This document shows positions 47,301 to 56,049 of a DNA stretch of 64,000 nt, in pieces. The stretch is taken from NCBI GenBank assembly GCA_011391595.1, contig JAABQG010000007.1:1-64000 (forward strand), written 5' to 3'. The first letter of the stretch is position 1, and the number at the start of each line of letters is the position of its first letter. A program made the translations under genes and the position numbers. The notes below the pieces were generated by a model. That model did not search any database and had not been told where the DNA came from. It was given only the letters and a program-made list of their open reading frames with translations. The DNA comes from Hydrogenophaga sp. GTDB lineage: Bacteria; Pseudomonadota; Gammaproteobacteria; Burkholderiales; Burkholderiaceae_C.

Positions 47301-47535
47301 GATGCCTGTGCTGGACGGGCTGGAGGCCGCCCGACGCCTTTGTGCGTTGCGGCCGGACAAGCATCGCCCCTGGATCATCGCCATGACAGCCAGCGCCATG
47401 GATGGCGACCGTGAAGACTGCCTGGCTGCCGGCATGGACGACTATCTCAGCAAGCCCGTGCGTGCGGCAGCTCTTGGCGATGCGTTGCGGCGGGCCAGCG
47501 AAGGCCTCGCCAGGCGCCGCCAGTCCTCGTCCTGA
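44374..47535 (+). CDS. Hybrid sensor histidine kinase with PAS domains and two receivers
   Basis: This 1053-residue protein has no membrane helix, so it is cytoplasmic. Four PAS-type domains span about residues 1-510; two contain the sequence-repeat [28 protein letters not shown]. The HisKA domain has the phosphorylated H543 ([11 protein letters not shown]), followed by the ATPase with [16 protein letters not shown] and GGTGLGLAI. The first receiver (about 785-900) keeps D831 and LKP but has lost the N-terminal acidic pair (VQGN). The second (about 925-1045) is complete, with AEDN, D974 and SKP. It starts 45 bp after glgP on the same strand, so it may be co-expressed with glycogen genes; its output is unknown. 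Confidence 0.9.
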   Translation: MPHNDFSTLFDWLPIGAYRSSLSGRQLRANPALVRINGYDTEAEMLAAVDDIGAQWYVQTGRRENFKMRLDTHGEVRDFVSEVHRYKTRERIWVSEHARLVHDAEGRPLFYEGTVEDITARKQAEESLSITLKHIEQGIMRFDRRGRIVFYNERAMALLDLPEALLASQPTAHELVIWQQARGDFGADFEFLASDEARSFISRLVDANDPLTANHAPTTNYLRRTRHGRMLEIQSRALPDGGAVRTYADVTAYFQAQQDLAEKGRMLEITLDSMNQGIATIDARGHIVVSNRRHQELLGFSAALMASRPTMEQLVQIQLERDDFGSHFNIAEAMARGYGTFGGANSPFGGPETYLRKGRDGKTLEVRTRGLPDGGAVRTYTDMTDYVTAQEALGQKQALLSALINNIPDRVWLKDTQGVYLLSNPAHQRQHGLSDPEIIGRTAQDLFGDTYSNSYRQSDLETMASREPIVYEDRLVNRETGHIQYFELVKVALRDDAGHCTGVLGIARDITARKQTEAALIAARDAADAGNRAKAEFLANMSHEIRTPMNAVIGMSELLLDMPLAEPQREFAQTIHASGEALMALINDILDFSKIESGQMDLEQAPVNLCECLEGALELTCGPARDKGLELLSWIEDGVPQAIVGDMTRLRQIFVNLIHNAVKFTPRGEVVVTLGWRHAQDGTPMLKASVRDTGIGIAADQVGRLFHSFSQVDASTTRRFGGTGLGLAICRRLVDMMGGQIWVESKPGEGSVFQFEFPCLIASPARLPAREDPTGRLAARRLLLVQGNASSRTILVAQTRRWGMEARATATASQALAWLDAGERFDAAIVDLQMPAPAGLDLVRELRKRVDTAQLPVLALTSQPDDSARVGGLQLMQTLLKPIKLRVLSEALSTALDATRAAAIPASRTPTPRLAQQIPLRVLLAEDNVVNLRVASLILGGLGYDIEVAGDGRQVLDAVTAAQDNSPFDVVLMDVQMPVLDGLEAARRLCALRPDKHRPWIIAMTASAMDGDREDCLAAGMDDYLSKPVRAAALGDALRRASEGLARRRQSSS

Positions 47536-47658
47536 AGTCCTCGCGGTGCCCGGGGTCCGCGCGTCGTTGGCTCCGGTGCCATGGCGTGGCAGGCGCGGAG
47601 CGCGTAAAGTGTCGTCCTGAGTCCTTGCGTCCTCCATCCTGAAACTTCGATTCCGACC

Positions 47659-49161
47659 ATGAACGCCCCCCTTCACCGCGAAATACCTCCATCCGCCCTG
47701 CTCGACACCGATCAGGCACTGGCGCAAGTCAGCGCGCAGTGGGACAACGATATCGTGCGCCAACTGACCGACTACATCACCATTCCCGCCAAGTCGCCCG
47801 CGTTCGACGCGGATTGGGCGGCCCACGGTTATATCGAGACGGTGGTCCGCAACGCCGCCGACTGGGTTCTGGCGCAGAACGTGCCGGGGTTGACACTGGA
47901 GATCGTCAGGCTGCAGCGCCCAGACGGTACGCCACGCACGCCAGTGCTGTTTTTCGAGATTTCCCCCACCAAGGTCGACACCGGCCAGACCGTCCTGATG
48001 TACGGCCACCTCGACAAGCAACCCGAGTTCAATGGCTGGCGCAACGACCTCGGGCCCTGGACGCCCAAGTACGAGGACGGCAAGCTCTATGGCCGCGGCG
48101 GCGCGGACGACGGCTATGCGGTGTATGCGGCCATCGCGGCGGTGCAGGCGCTCAAGACCCAGAACGTCCCCCATCCGCGCATCGTCGGCCTGATCGAAAC
48201 CTGCGAGGAGTCCGGCTCCTATGACCTGTTGCCCTACATCGACGCGCTGCGCGCGCCGGACAACAACCGGCTGGGCGACGTCGGGCTGGTGGTGTGCCTG
48301 GATTCGGGCGCGGGCAACTACGACCAGTTGTGGCTGACGACCTCGCTGCGCGGCATGGCCAGCGGCACGCTGAAGGTGGAGATCCTGACGGAGGGCATTC
48401 ACTCGGGGGACGCCTCAGGCCTGGTGCCTTCGAGCTTTCGCATCCTGCGCCACGTGCTGGACCGACTCGAAGACAGCGCCACAGGGCGCCTGTTGCCGGC
48501 CAGCTTCCACTGCGAGGTGCCCCCCGACCGCCTGGCGCAGGCGCGGGCCACAGCTGCCATCCTCGGCCCTGAGCTTTTCAAGCGCTTCCCCTGGGCGCAT
48601 TACGACTGCGGCGGCTCCACCACTTTTGCGCTGCCCACCACCACCGACCCGCTGCAGGCGCTGCTGAATCGCACCTGGATTCCGACTCTGAGCGTGACCG
48701 GCGCCGACGGCTTTCCCGCGATGAAGGACGCCGGCAACGTGTTGCGCCCCTGGACGGCGTTCAAGCTCAGCCTGCGGCTGCCACCCCTGGTGAACGCGGC
48801 GGCTGCGGTGCAGGAACTGAAAGCCTTGCTGGAGGACAACGCGCCGTATCAGGCAAAGGTCACGTTCGAAAGCGCGGGTGGCGCGACGGGCTGGAACGCC
48901 CCGACGTCCACGCCGTGGTTCGAGCAGGCACTGAATGCCGCCAGCCAGGCGCATTTCGGGGCCTCGTGCGGCCACATCGGCCAGGGCGGCACGATTCCCC
49001 TGATGAACATGCTGAGTGAGGGTTTCCCGAAGGCCCAGATGATGGTCTGCGGCGTGCTGGGCCCCAGGAGCAACGCGCACGGTCCCAACGAGTTTCTGCA
49101 TGTGCCCTATGCCCGCAAGCTGACAGCCGCAGTGGCCCAGGTCATCGCGCAGATGCCTTGA
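47659..49161 (+). CDS. M20 family metallopeptidase (dipeptidase-like)
   Basis: This 500-residue zinc peptidase has GHLDKQP with the first metal histidine, GADDGYA with the bridging Asp, and ETCEESGS with the general-base Glu and next zinc ligand. D307-type acid CLDSGAGNYD and the final ligand H in SNAHGPNEFL complete the di-zinc site. Members near this branch (M20/M25/M40) cleave dipeptides or N-acyl amino acids. There is no signal peptide, so it is cytoplasmic. The gene ends 17 bp before the hydrolase at 49179; a common transcript is likely. The substrate is not predictable from sequence. Confidence 0.88.
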   Translation: MNAPLHREIPPSALLDTDQALAQVSAQWDNDIVRQLTDYITIPAKSPAFDADWAAHGYIETVVRNAADWVLAQNVPGLTLEIVRLQRPDGTPRTPVLFFEISPTKVDTGQTVLMYGHLDKQPEFNGWRNDLGPWTPKYEDGKLYGRGGADDGYAVYAAIAAVQALKTQNVPHPRIVGLIETCEESGSYDLLPYIDALRAPDNNRLGDVGLVVCLDSGAGNYDQLWLTTSLRGMASGTLKVEILTEGIHSGDASGLVPSSFRILRHVLDRLEDSATGRLLPASFHCEVPPDRLAQARATAAILGPELFKRFPWAHYDCGGSTTFALPTTTDPLQALLNRTWIPTLSVTGADGFPAMKDAGNVLRPWTAFKLSLRLPPLVNAAAAVQELKALLEDNAPYQAKVTFESAGGATGWNAPTSTPWFEQALNAASQAHFGASCGHIGQGGTIPLMNMLSEGFPKAQMMVCGVLGPRSNAHGPNEFLHVPYARKLTAAVAQVIAQMP

Positions 49162-49178
49162 CCGGCAGGGCAATAACC

Positions 49179-50027
49179 ATGGCGGATTCTGCGCTGTATT
49201 CCTTCACCGCCCATGACGGAAACAACCTGGCCGTGATGGAATGGCCGCTGCCCGAGGGCATCAAGCGCCGGGGCGTCATCATCATCGTGCACGGGCTGGG
49301 TGAACACGCAGGGCGCTACGACCATGTGGCCGAACGCCTCAACGGCTGGGGTTTCGCGGTGCGCGGCTACGACCAGCACGGACACGGCGAGTCGGACGGC
49401 AAGCCGGGCGCCTTGCCGTCCGACAGCTATCTTCTCGACAATCTGGCCGACATTGTGGAAAGCACGCGCCTTCGCATGGATGCCAGCATGCCGTTGATTT
49501 TGCTGGGACACAGTCTGGGCGGCCTGGTCGCCGCGCGGCTGGTTTCACTCAACCGGATCAAGGTGGACGGTCTGGTGCTGTCCTCACCCGCACTGGACGC
49601 CGGAATGAGCCGTTTCCAGAAATTCCTGATCGGCGTGCTGCCGCGGTTTGCCCCAAACCTTCGCGTGGGCAACGGACTCGATCCCAGTTTCCTTTCACAC
49701 GAATCCACCGTGGTGCAGGCTTACCTTGACGACCCCAAAGTGCATGACCGCATCAGCGCGCGGCTGGCGCGATTCATTGCCGATGCGGGGCCGGCCACCC
49801 TGGCCTGTGCTTCGCAGTGGAGCGTTCCCACACTGTTGATCTACGCAGGCGCAGACAAGCTGGTGGACCCGGCCGGCAGTCGGGCGTTTGCCAAGGCCGC
49901 GCCCCGAAACGTCGTCGCCTCGCAGTGCTTCGATTCGATGTACCACGAGATATTCAACGAAGTCGAGCGCGAGAAAGTCTTCAGCCGCCTTCGCGCGTGG
50001 CTGGATGCCAATTTCCACGGGCAGTAA
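49179..50027 (+). CDS. Alpha/beta hydrolase, monoacylglycerol lipase-like
   Basis: This 282-residue serine hydrolase of the Hydrolase_4 group has the oxyanion loop VHGLGEHAGRYDH, the GYDQHGHGESDG strand-loop, the nucleophile in GHSLGG, the Asp in YAGADKLVDP and the His in MYHEIFNE. It resembles bacterial monoacylglycerol lipases and lysophospholipases. The ATG at 49179 is used; a TTG 21 bases earlier overlaps the stop of the peptidase gene. Its 3' end overlaps a truncated YidB gene on the other strand, so the two converge. Confidence 0.85.
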   Translation: MADSALYSFTAHDGNNLAVMEWPLPEGIKRRGVIIIVHGLGEHAGRYDHVAERLNGWGFAVRGYDQHGHGESDGKPGALPSDSYLLDNLADIVESTRLRMDASMPLILLGHSLGGLVAARLVSLNRIKVDGLVLSSPALDAGMSRFQKFLIGVLPRFAPNLRVGNGLDPSFLSHESTVVQAYLDDPKVHDRISARLARFIADAGPATLACASQWSVPTLLIYAGADKLVDPAGSRAFAKAAPRNVVASQCFDSMYHEIFNEVEREKVFSRLRAWLDANFHGQ

Positions 50028-50208
50028 AGACCGCAACGAGGTCCGCGCCGCTGATCGGCGCATTCTGGCCGGATCCAATCCACGATCCGAGCACGTCACC
50101 CATGCCTGCCTGATTGAATTTTTCCATCAGTCCCCCCGGGCCGCCGCCCTGCCCGCCTTCCTGTTGAGAGTTCAGCACCGATCCCAACATTGAATCCAGC
50201 AATCCCAT
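49981..50208 (-). pseudogene. Truncated YidB family (DUF937-type) protein
   Basis: The first 56 residues are convincing for YidB: MGLLDSMLGSVLN, then a Gln/Gly-rich spacer, LMEKFNQAGMGDVLGSWIG and NAPISGADL. Full-length members go on for some 50-70 residues with a helical SALD-type C-terminus. Here the frame runs into the antisense strand of the hydrolase gene and ends after 75 residues, so the C-terminal part is missing. The 47-bp overlap with the hydrolase suggests a deletion that joined the two genes. Confidence 0.6.
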
Positions 50209-50235
50209 GGCAGCTTCTTTGAAGTAAAGACGAAC

Positions 50236-51408
50236 TCAGGCATTTTGGGCGGCGCGCTGCTTGAGCGCAAGCCACGCCAGCGCAGCGCCGGTGAATGCCA
50301 CAGGCACCAGGGAGCCCATGTTCAGCAGCGCCCAGCCCTGCGTCGTGACCAGCGCGCCCGAGGCAAACGAGGTGAAGGCCATGGTCGCGAACACACAAAA
50401 ATTGATGGCGGCCTGTGCACGGTCCTTTTCCTCAGGCCTGTAGGCACGTAGCGAGAGCGTGGTGCTGCCCGTGAACAGGAAGTTCCAGCCCACGCCGAGC
50501 AGAAACAGGGCGATGATGAACTGATGCAAATCCACGCCCGACAGCGCCACGGCAATACAGGCAAAGTTCAGCACCACACCGACGCCCATCACGGGCAAGG
50601 TTCCGAAGCGATTGATCAGATGCCCGGTGAAGAACCCCGGCGCGAACATGCCGATCACATGCCACTCCAGCACCAGTGCCGCGTCTGAGAACGGAAAACC
50701 ACACACCTGCATCGCCAGCGGGGTGGCTGCCATCAGCAGGTTCATCACGCCATAGCTCAGGGCCGCGCTGGCGGCGGCCACGATGAACACCGGCTGGCGC
50801 ATGATCTCGGACATCTTGCGCCCGGCCGGACTGCCTGCCACCTTGGGCGGCACCGGCGGGAACTGAACGAAGGCCATCAGCAGCATGGACAGCACGGCCA
50901 CCACGGCGAGGCTGAGGTAAGCGCCTGCAAAAGGCACCTCGAAAAGCCCCTTGGTGCGCGCCGCCAGGTTCGGTCCGATCACCGCGCCGATCAACCCACC
51001 CGCCATCACCAGCGACACGGCCTTTTCGCGAAATGCCGGCGGTGACAGCTCGGCCGCGGCAAAGCGGTAGAGCTGGCCGTTGGCGCTGTAATAGCCGGCC
51101 ACCAGCGTTGCCGTGACCAGCAACCAGAAGTTGCCGCTCCAGACCGCGTAGGCGCACAGCAAGGCCGACAGCAAGGCCACCCCCAGCCCGATCTGGAACG
51201 AGGCCCGGCGGCCGTAGCGCGACTGCGTCTTCGCGACCAGGCTGGTGGAGAGCGCCCCGCCGACGACGTAGCCCATCACCGGCAGCGTCGCCATCCAGCC
51301 CAGTGGCGCCAGGCTCAGGCCCACCAGGCCGTTGATGGCGATAAAGACCACGTTGTTGGTAAGGAACAGTCCCTGGCAGAACGCCAGAAGGGTAAGGTTG
51401 CGCTTCAT
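50236..51408 (-). CDS. MFS transporter
   Basis: This 390-residue protein has twelve predicted membrane helices. The start at 51408 (MKRNLTLLAFCQGLFLTNNVVFIAINGLVG) is the first plausible one; the upstream extension lacks hydrophobicity. Major-facilitator features are seen: the loop 2-3 motif as KTQSRYGRR after GALSTSL, and FFTGHLINRFGTLPVMGVG in the second half. The family is large, and the substrate cannot be inferred; single-copy proteins of this type in Burkholderiales are annotated only as MFS. It lies 27 bp from the truncated YidB gene on the same strand. Confidence 0.85.
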   Translation of the reverse strand: MKRNLTLLAFCQGLFLTNNVVFIAINGLVGLSLAPLGWMATLPVMGYVVGGALSTSLVAKTQSRYGRRASFQIGLGVALLSALLCAYAVWSGNFWLLVTATLVAGYYSANGQLYRFAAAELSPPAFREKAVSLVMAGGLIGAVIGPNLAARTKGLFEVPFAGAYLSLAVVAVLSMLLMAFVQFPPVPPKVAGSPAGRKMSEIMRQPVFIVAAASAALSYGVMNLLMAATPLAMQVCGFPFSDAALVLEWHVIGMFAPGFFTGHLINRFGTLPVMGVGVVLNFACIAVALSGVDLHQFIIALFLLGVGWNFLFTGSTTLSLRAYRPEEKDRAQAAINFCVFATMAFTSFASGALVTTQGWALLNMGSLVPVAFTGAALAWLALKQRAAQNA

Positions 51409-51655
51409 CAGCCGCAGTTTATAGAAGTGTAGAAGTGGCCCGGATGCGCTGGCGCAAGGAGGGGCCGGCACGCCGCCCGGCGAAACCAAGCACGCATCGG
51501 ACTGCCCCCCCTGGACAGGCGACCTGCGGCGCCGATCCGGGCCTTGCAAGGACTGTCAGCGGGCCCGGGCAGCAGCGCAGGTTTTTGTTTCCAGCCGGCC
51601 CCGAACGCTCGATGAGAGGTCCACCGGGCGCGACCTTGGCGCGCTCCTGCCTTGA

Positions 51656-52402
51656 TCAGACCAAGGTCAGCGCCGCCAGTGGCGCCGTCTCGGCGCGCAG
51701 CACGCGCGGACCTAGCGTCACCGAAACAAAACCGGCGGCCAGTGCAGCGGCTTCCTCGGACGGCGTCAAGCCGCCTTCGGGACCGGACAGCAGCGTGACC
51801 GCTCCGCTGGAGGGCACGGCCTCGCGCAATGGGCGAGCGTCGGGGTGCAGGGACAGCACCAGGCGCGTCACCGGTTCCAGCCCATCCTGCATCAACAAAG
51901 GATGGTCCGCCAGCCATTCGGCCAAACTCACCGCCTCATGAAGCACCGGCACCCGGTTTCGCCCGCACTGCTCGCAGGCGGCCACGGCCACGGCCTGCCA
52001 GTGGGCGCGCTTCTTGTCACCGCGCTCGCCCTTGAGCTTGAGCACGCTGCGCTCGGCCAGCAACGGCGTGAGGCTGGCGGCGCCAAGTTCCGTCGCCTTT
52101 TCCACCAGCCAGTCCATGCGTTCGTTGGCCGTGATACCGGCCAGCAGGTGCACGGCGCGCGGCGCCTCGCGCTCGATGGCATGGTGCGCGCCGACCAGCA
52201 CCTGCACGTCCGAGCGCCCCATGCGGGTGACGGTGGCGTCGAATTCACCGCCGGTCGCCCCGGCGTCGTCCGCGCCGCCGCTGAACAGCGTGATGACCGC
52301 GCCGGGCTGCAGGCGCAGCACCTGCACATGGCGCGCGGCACCGGCAGGCAGGTCGATCACCTCACCGCTGGCGAGCGGCACGGGGCAATGAAAGCGCGGC
52401 AT
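51656..52402 (-). CDS. rsmE: 16S rRNA (uracil-1498-N3)-methyltransferase
   Basis: This 248-residue SPOUT methyltransferase methylates U1498 of 16S rRNA in the decoding centre. The N-terminal PUA-like domain opens MPRFHCPVPL and has HVQVLRLQPGAVITLFSGG. The trefoil-knot SAM-binding region near the C-terminus has LLSGPEGGLTPSEE and LGPRVLRAETAPLAAL, both family signatures. The ATG at 52402 follows a dispersed repeat copy that fills the gap to amgK. It may be co-transcribed with amgK. Confidence 0.93.
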   Translation of the reverse strand: MPRFHCPVPLASGEVIDLPAGAARHVQVLRLQPGAVITLFSGGADDAGATGGEFDATVTRMGRSDVQVLVGAHHAIEREAPRAVHLLAGITANERMDWLVEKATELGAASLTPLLAERSVLKLKGERGDKKRAHWQAVAVAACEQCGRNRVPVLHEAVSLAEWLADHPLLMQDGLEPVTRLVLSLHPDARPLREAVPSSGAVTLLSGPEGGLTPSEEAAALAAGFVSVTLGPRVLRAETAPLAALTLV

Positions 52403-52420
52403 TGAATCCAATCAATCACA

Positions 52421-52470
52421 AATAAATAGCTAACTATGACCATTAGACGATGGGGAAGTGCCATTTTTGG
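52421..52470 (-). repeat. Dispersed repeat, most complete copy
   Basis: On the minus strand: AAAATGGCACTTCCCCATCG, then TCTAATGGTCATAGTTAGC and TATTTATT. It fills nearly all of the 69-bp gap between amgK (stop at 52472) and rsmE (start at 52402). Confidence 0.75.
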
Positions 52471-52471
52471 C

Positions 52472-53599
52472 CTAAACACGACCAAAAGCATAGCCTGAGA
52501 CCGTTTCAATGCCTTCCACCTCGTCGATCAGGCGCAGCAACGGGCCGAGTTCGCGGTAGCGGCTGGCCGTGGCACGGATGTAGCCGATGAAGCGCGGCGC
52601 ATCGGCCAGGTAGCGCGGCTTGCCGTCGCGCAATGTCAGTCGGGCAAAGATGCCAGCCACCTTCAGATGGCGCTGCAGGCCCATCCATTCCACCGCGCGG
52701 TAGAACGCGCCGAAATCGCTGTGCCAGTCCTCGTAGTCCATCAGACCGGCCTTGCGCGCCTTTTCCCAGTAGCGGACGGTCACGTCGAGCACGAAATCCT
52801 CGTCCCAGCTCAGGAAGGCGTCACGCATCAGGCTGGCGATGTCGTAGGTGACCGGCCCGTACACCGCGTCCTGGAAGTCCAGCACACCGAGCTGGGTCGA
52901 TGGCGTGGCGCCAGGCACCGTCGGGATCATCAGGTTGCGCGGCATGTAGTCGCGGTGCACATAGACCTGCGGGGCCGCGAGGTTGCGCGAAACGATCAGG
53001 TCGAAGGTCTTGTCCAGCGTGGCGCGGATCGGGCCTTCGACCGCCACGCCCCTGTGCTTCGCGAGGTACCAGTCGGGAAACAGTGCCAGCTCCCGGCGCA
53101 GCAGCGCATCGTCATACGGCGGCAACACGCCGGGCCTGGACGCGAGTTGCCAGGCGATCAGCGCGTCCACCGCCTGACCGTACAAAGGTGTGCTGGCCTC
53201 GGGGTGGTCGCGGTCGATCACCTCCATCATGGTTTTCGACCCCAGGTCACTGAGCAGCATGAAGCCCTGCGGCTCGTCCCAGGCCAGAACCTCGGGGACG
53301 TTCAGCCCGGACGCCTGCATCAGACGCGCCACATTGACGAAGGGCGCGCAGTTTTCAAGCGCGGGCGGTGCGTCCATGATGATGCAGCTGCCCGTACCAT
53401 TTTCTCGGTCCACCCGGAAATAACGCCGGAAACTGGCGTCGGCGGAAGCCGGCCGCACGCTGGCAGCAACCAGGCGGTGGATCGCGGATTGATGGCCCAG
53501 CCACGCCTGAAAAGTCGCCTCGCGGGCGGGATCAGTCCAGACAGGGGCGTCGACCCGCGCTGGCACGCTGGAATCCGGGGGGGAAAGATTTGAGCTCAT
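52472..53599 (-). CDS. amgK: Aminoglycoside phosphotransferase family kinase, AmgK-like
   Basis: This 375-residue protein has the APH-type kinase fold: the catalytic loop VHRDYMPRNLM and the metal site LDFQDAVYGP. These match AmgK, the anomeric kinase that phosphorylates N-acetylmuramate and N-acetylglucosamine at C1 in peptidoglycan recycling. The position next to lptD, divergent, is also as in Pseudomonas. The usual partner murU (uridylyltransferase) is not beside it here; rsmE follows instead. Start 53599 gives MSSNLSPPDSS; no better one is apparent. Confidence 0.82.
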   Translation of the reverse strand: MSSNLSPPDSSVPARVDAPVWTDPAREATFQAWLGHQSAIHRLVAASVRPASADASFRRYFRVDRENGTGSCIIMDAPPALENCAPFVNVARLMQASGLNVPEVLAWDEPQGFMLLSDLGSKTMMEVIDRDHPEASTPLYGQAVDALIAWQLASRPGVLPPYDDALLRRELALFPDWYLAKHRGVAVEGPIRATLDKTFDLIVSRNLAAPQVYVHRDYMPRNLMIPTVPGATPSTQLGVLDFQDAVYGPVTYDIASLMRDAFLSWDEDFVLDVTVRYWEKARKAGLMDYEDWHSDFGAFYRAVEWMGLQRHLKVAGIFARLTLRDGKPRYLADAPRFIGYIRATASRYRELGPLLRLIDEVEGIETVSGYAFGRV

Positions 53600-53706
53600 G
53601 GATAATCCATTCTACAAATCCAGTCTCGTCAGGCTGGCCAGACCTGCCTCCTGCCTTCGCACCGGCCGGACTTTTCGACTGATGATTGCACCCCTTGTTG
53701 CCTTTG

Positions 53707-56049
53707 ATGAAGCCTGAGCCGCCGTTCCTGCACTGCCGCCTGACGCCCGTGGCCTGCGTGGTCGCCAGCTTGCTGCACGGCCTCGCGTGGGGACAGGAAC
53801 TGCCGGACGGCGACGCGCTGAAGCTCAAAAGCAGCCGCCAGCTGGAAGAAAGGATTCCCGGGTCCGTGCGCAAGGACCTGCCCACTTTCTTGTCGGGTCA
53901 GCGCCTTTCGGGGCGCGTGGACGTGGAAACAACGATTAAGGGCGCTGCGGAAGTACGACGGGGCGACACTGTGATCCGCGCCGACCAGCTGCAATATACC
54001 TCTCCCGACGACATGGCCCGGGGCAATGGTCATGTCCGCATCAATCGCGAAGGCAACATCTACGAAGGGCCCGCCGTGGAGCTCGAGGTCGATGCGTTCA
54101 AGGGTTTCTTCACCGAGCCCAAGTTTGATCTGCTGAAAAACGGCGCCCAGGGTGACGCTGAACGGATGGACTTTCTCGACGACAAGCATTCCGTTCTCCA
54201 CCAGGCCCGGTACAGCACCTGCCGACGCGACGGCGGGCCGGAGTGGCTGCCCGACTGGGTATTGCGAGCCACCCGCATCGATATTGACAATGAGGAAGAC
54301 GTCGCGGTTGCCGAAGGCGCGACCTTGAGTTTCATGAACGTCCCCATCCTGCCGATTCCCGCGGTCAGTTTTCCACTCAGCGACAAACGCAAGTCCGGTT
54401 TTCTGGCGCCTTATTTCGGCATTGGCAACGTCAACGGAGTGGAGTACTCACAGCCCTACTACCTGAACCTGGCGCCGAACCGCGACGCCACCCTGACGGG
54501 CACGCTGCTCTCAAATAGAGGCATTGATCTGGGCGGCGAATACCGCTATCTCAATCCCACCTACAGGGGGCTGTTGTATGGCAATTACATGCCTTGGGAC
54601 AGGCTGCGCGACGAGAGCCGATGGGGGGCTGGCGCACTGCACAGCCAGACGCTCCCAAGCGGCCTTGGCCTGAACCTCAACGTCAATCGGGTCAGCGACG
54701 ACAATTACTGGAAGGATTTCCCCCGCGCGCAAACGGCTCTGACCGCGCGCCTGCTGCCCAGCGACGCCAACCTGACGTGGAACCAGGGCAGCTTTTCCGC
54801 AGCCGCCAGGACGCTTTACTGGCAGACCCTGCAGGACGTGACGGCCCCCATTACGCCACCGTACAACCGCACACTGCAGCTGACCGGGCGCTATGCCGGC
54901 AGCCCGGGCGCCGGGATGGATCTTTCCGTGGACATGGACTACACGCGGTTCGAATCCAATCCCACGCTCACGGGGCAGCCCAACGGACAACGCACCTACA
55001 CGCTGGCCCAGCTGAGCCGGCCCTGGGCACTGCCCGGCGCCTTTGTGACGCCAAAGGTGCAGGTGCACGCCGCCCACTACCTTTTTGACGGCACGCTGTC
55101 CGCCGGTGCCACCTCCGCCAATCCGGTGGTACCCACCTTCAGCGTGGACAGTGGCCTGATCTTCGAGCGTGACACCAACTATTTCGGACGCGACGTGCGC
55201 CAGACGCTTGAGCCCCGCGCGTTTTACGTTTACACGCCCTTTCGAAGCCAGAACGCCTTGCCGAACTACGATACGGCTTCCTTCGACTTCAACTTCACCA
55301 CCATCTACACCGAAAACGCGTACGTGGGCAACGACCGGATTGCCGACAACAACCTGCTGACGCTGGGCCTGTCGACCCGACTGGTCGATGCCGTCACGGG
55401 CGCACAGCTGGCGCAGGTAGGCATCGCGCAGCGCCCGCGCTTCAGCACGCAGCTGGTCACGTTGCCGGGCCAGGCGCCGATTCCACCGGGCTGGAGCGAC
55501 ATGCTGGTGGGTGGCACGATCAACTGGTCCCCAAAATGGAACGCCGCTGCAGCCGTCCAGTTTGACGCCAGAGACGGCAGCTCCGTCCGCACGACCGTTG
55601 GCGGAACCTACAACCCGGGTAACTACCGGGTCTTCAATGCCGCCTACCGCCTGCAGGCCGGGGTCAGCGAGTCGCTGGATGTAGGCTGGCAATGGCCGCT
55701 CAACGACCTGTGGGGCGACCTCGGCCTGGACCTTGGCAGGGGCAAGGGCCAGGGCGCGGGCCGCTGGTATAGCGTTGGCCGGCTGAACTACAGCCTCAAA
55801 GGGCGCGAACTCGTTGACGCGCTTGCCGGCTTTGAGTACGACGCAGGCTGCTGGATTGCCCGACTGGTCCTGACCCGGCTTCAAACCAGCACATCCACTG
55901 CCAATACAAGCATCTCGATGCAGATGGAGTTCGTAGGGTTCACGCGACTGGGCCCAAGCCCGTTGAAAGCCCTGCGGGACAACATATCGCGCTATCAGTA
56001 CCTGCGTGAACAGACCCACCCCCCCAGCCGCTTTAGCAACTATGACTAA
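53707..56049 (+). CDS. lptD: LPS-assembly protein LptD
   Basis: This 780-residue outer-membrane protein inserts lipopolysaccharide in the outer leaflet with LptE. A signal peptide (residues about 8-29) is followed by the N-terminal OstA/LptA-like beta-jellyroll (VIRADQLQYTSPDDMARGNGHVRINREGNIYEGP) and the C-terminal beta-barrel (from about 230), with NYDTASFDFNF and a terminal KALRDNI-type segment. Cysteines are few: one in STCRRDGG and one in DAGCW, where E. coli has an adjacent pair, so the disulfide pattern must differ. The start is ATG 53707. It overlaps surA by eight bases. Confidence 0.93.
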   Translation: MKPEPPFLHCRLTPVACVVASLLHGLAWGQELPDGDALKLKSSRQLEERIPGSVRKDLPTFLSGQRLSGRVDVETTIKGAAEVRRGDTVIRADQLQYTSPDDMARGNGHVRINREGNIYEGPAVELEVDAFKGFFTEPKFDLLKNGAQGDAERMDFLDDKHSVLHQARYSTCRRDGGPEWLPDWVLRATRIDIDNEEDVAVAEGATLSFMNVPILPIPAVSFPLSDKRKSGFLAPYFGIGNVNGVEYSQPYYLNLAPNRDATLTGTLLSNRGIDLGGEYRYLNPTYRGLLYGNYMPWDRLRDESRWGAGALHSQTLPSGLGLNLNVNRVSDDNYWKDFPRAQTALTARLLPSDANLTWNQGSFSAAARTLYWQTLQDVTAPITPPYNRTLQLTGRYAGSPGAGMDLSVDMDYTRFESNPTLTGQPNGQRTYTLAQLSRPWALPGAFVTPKVQVHAAHYLFDGTLSAGATSANPVVPTFSVDSGLIFERDTNYFGRDVRQTLEPRAFYVYTPFRSQNALPNYDTASFDFNFTTIYTENAYVGNDRIADNNLLTLGLSTRLVDAVTGAQLAQVGIAQRPRFSTQLVTLPGQAPIPPGWSDMLVGGTINWSPKWNAAAAVQFDARDGSSVRTTVGGTYNPGNYRVFNAAYRLQAGVSESLDVGWQWPLNDLWGDLGLDLGRGKGQGAGRWYSVGRLNYSLKGRELVDALAGFEYDAGCWIARLVLTRLQTSTSTANTSISMQMEFVGFTRLGPSPLKALRDNISRYQYLREQTHPPSRFSNYD

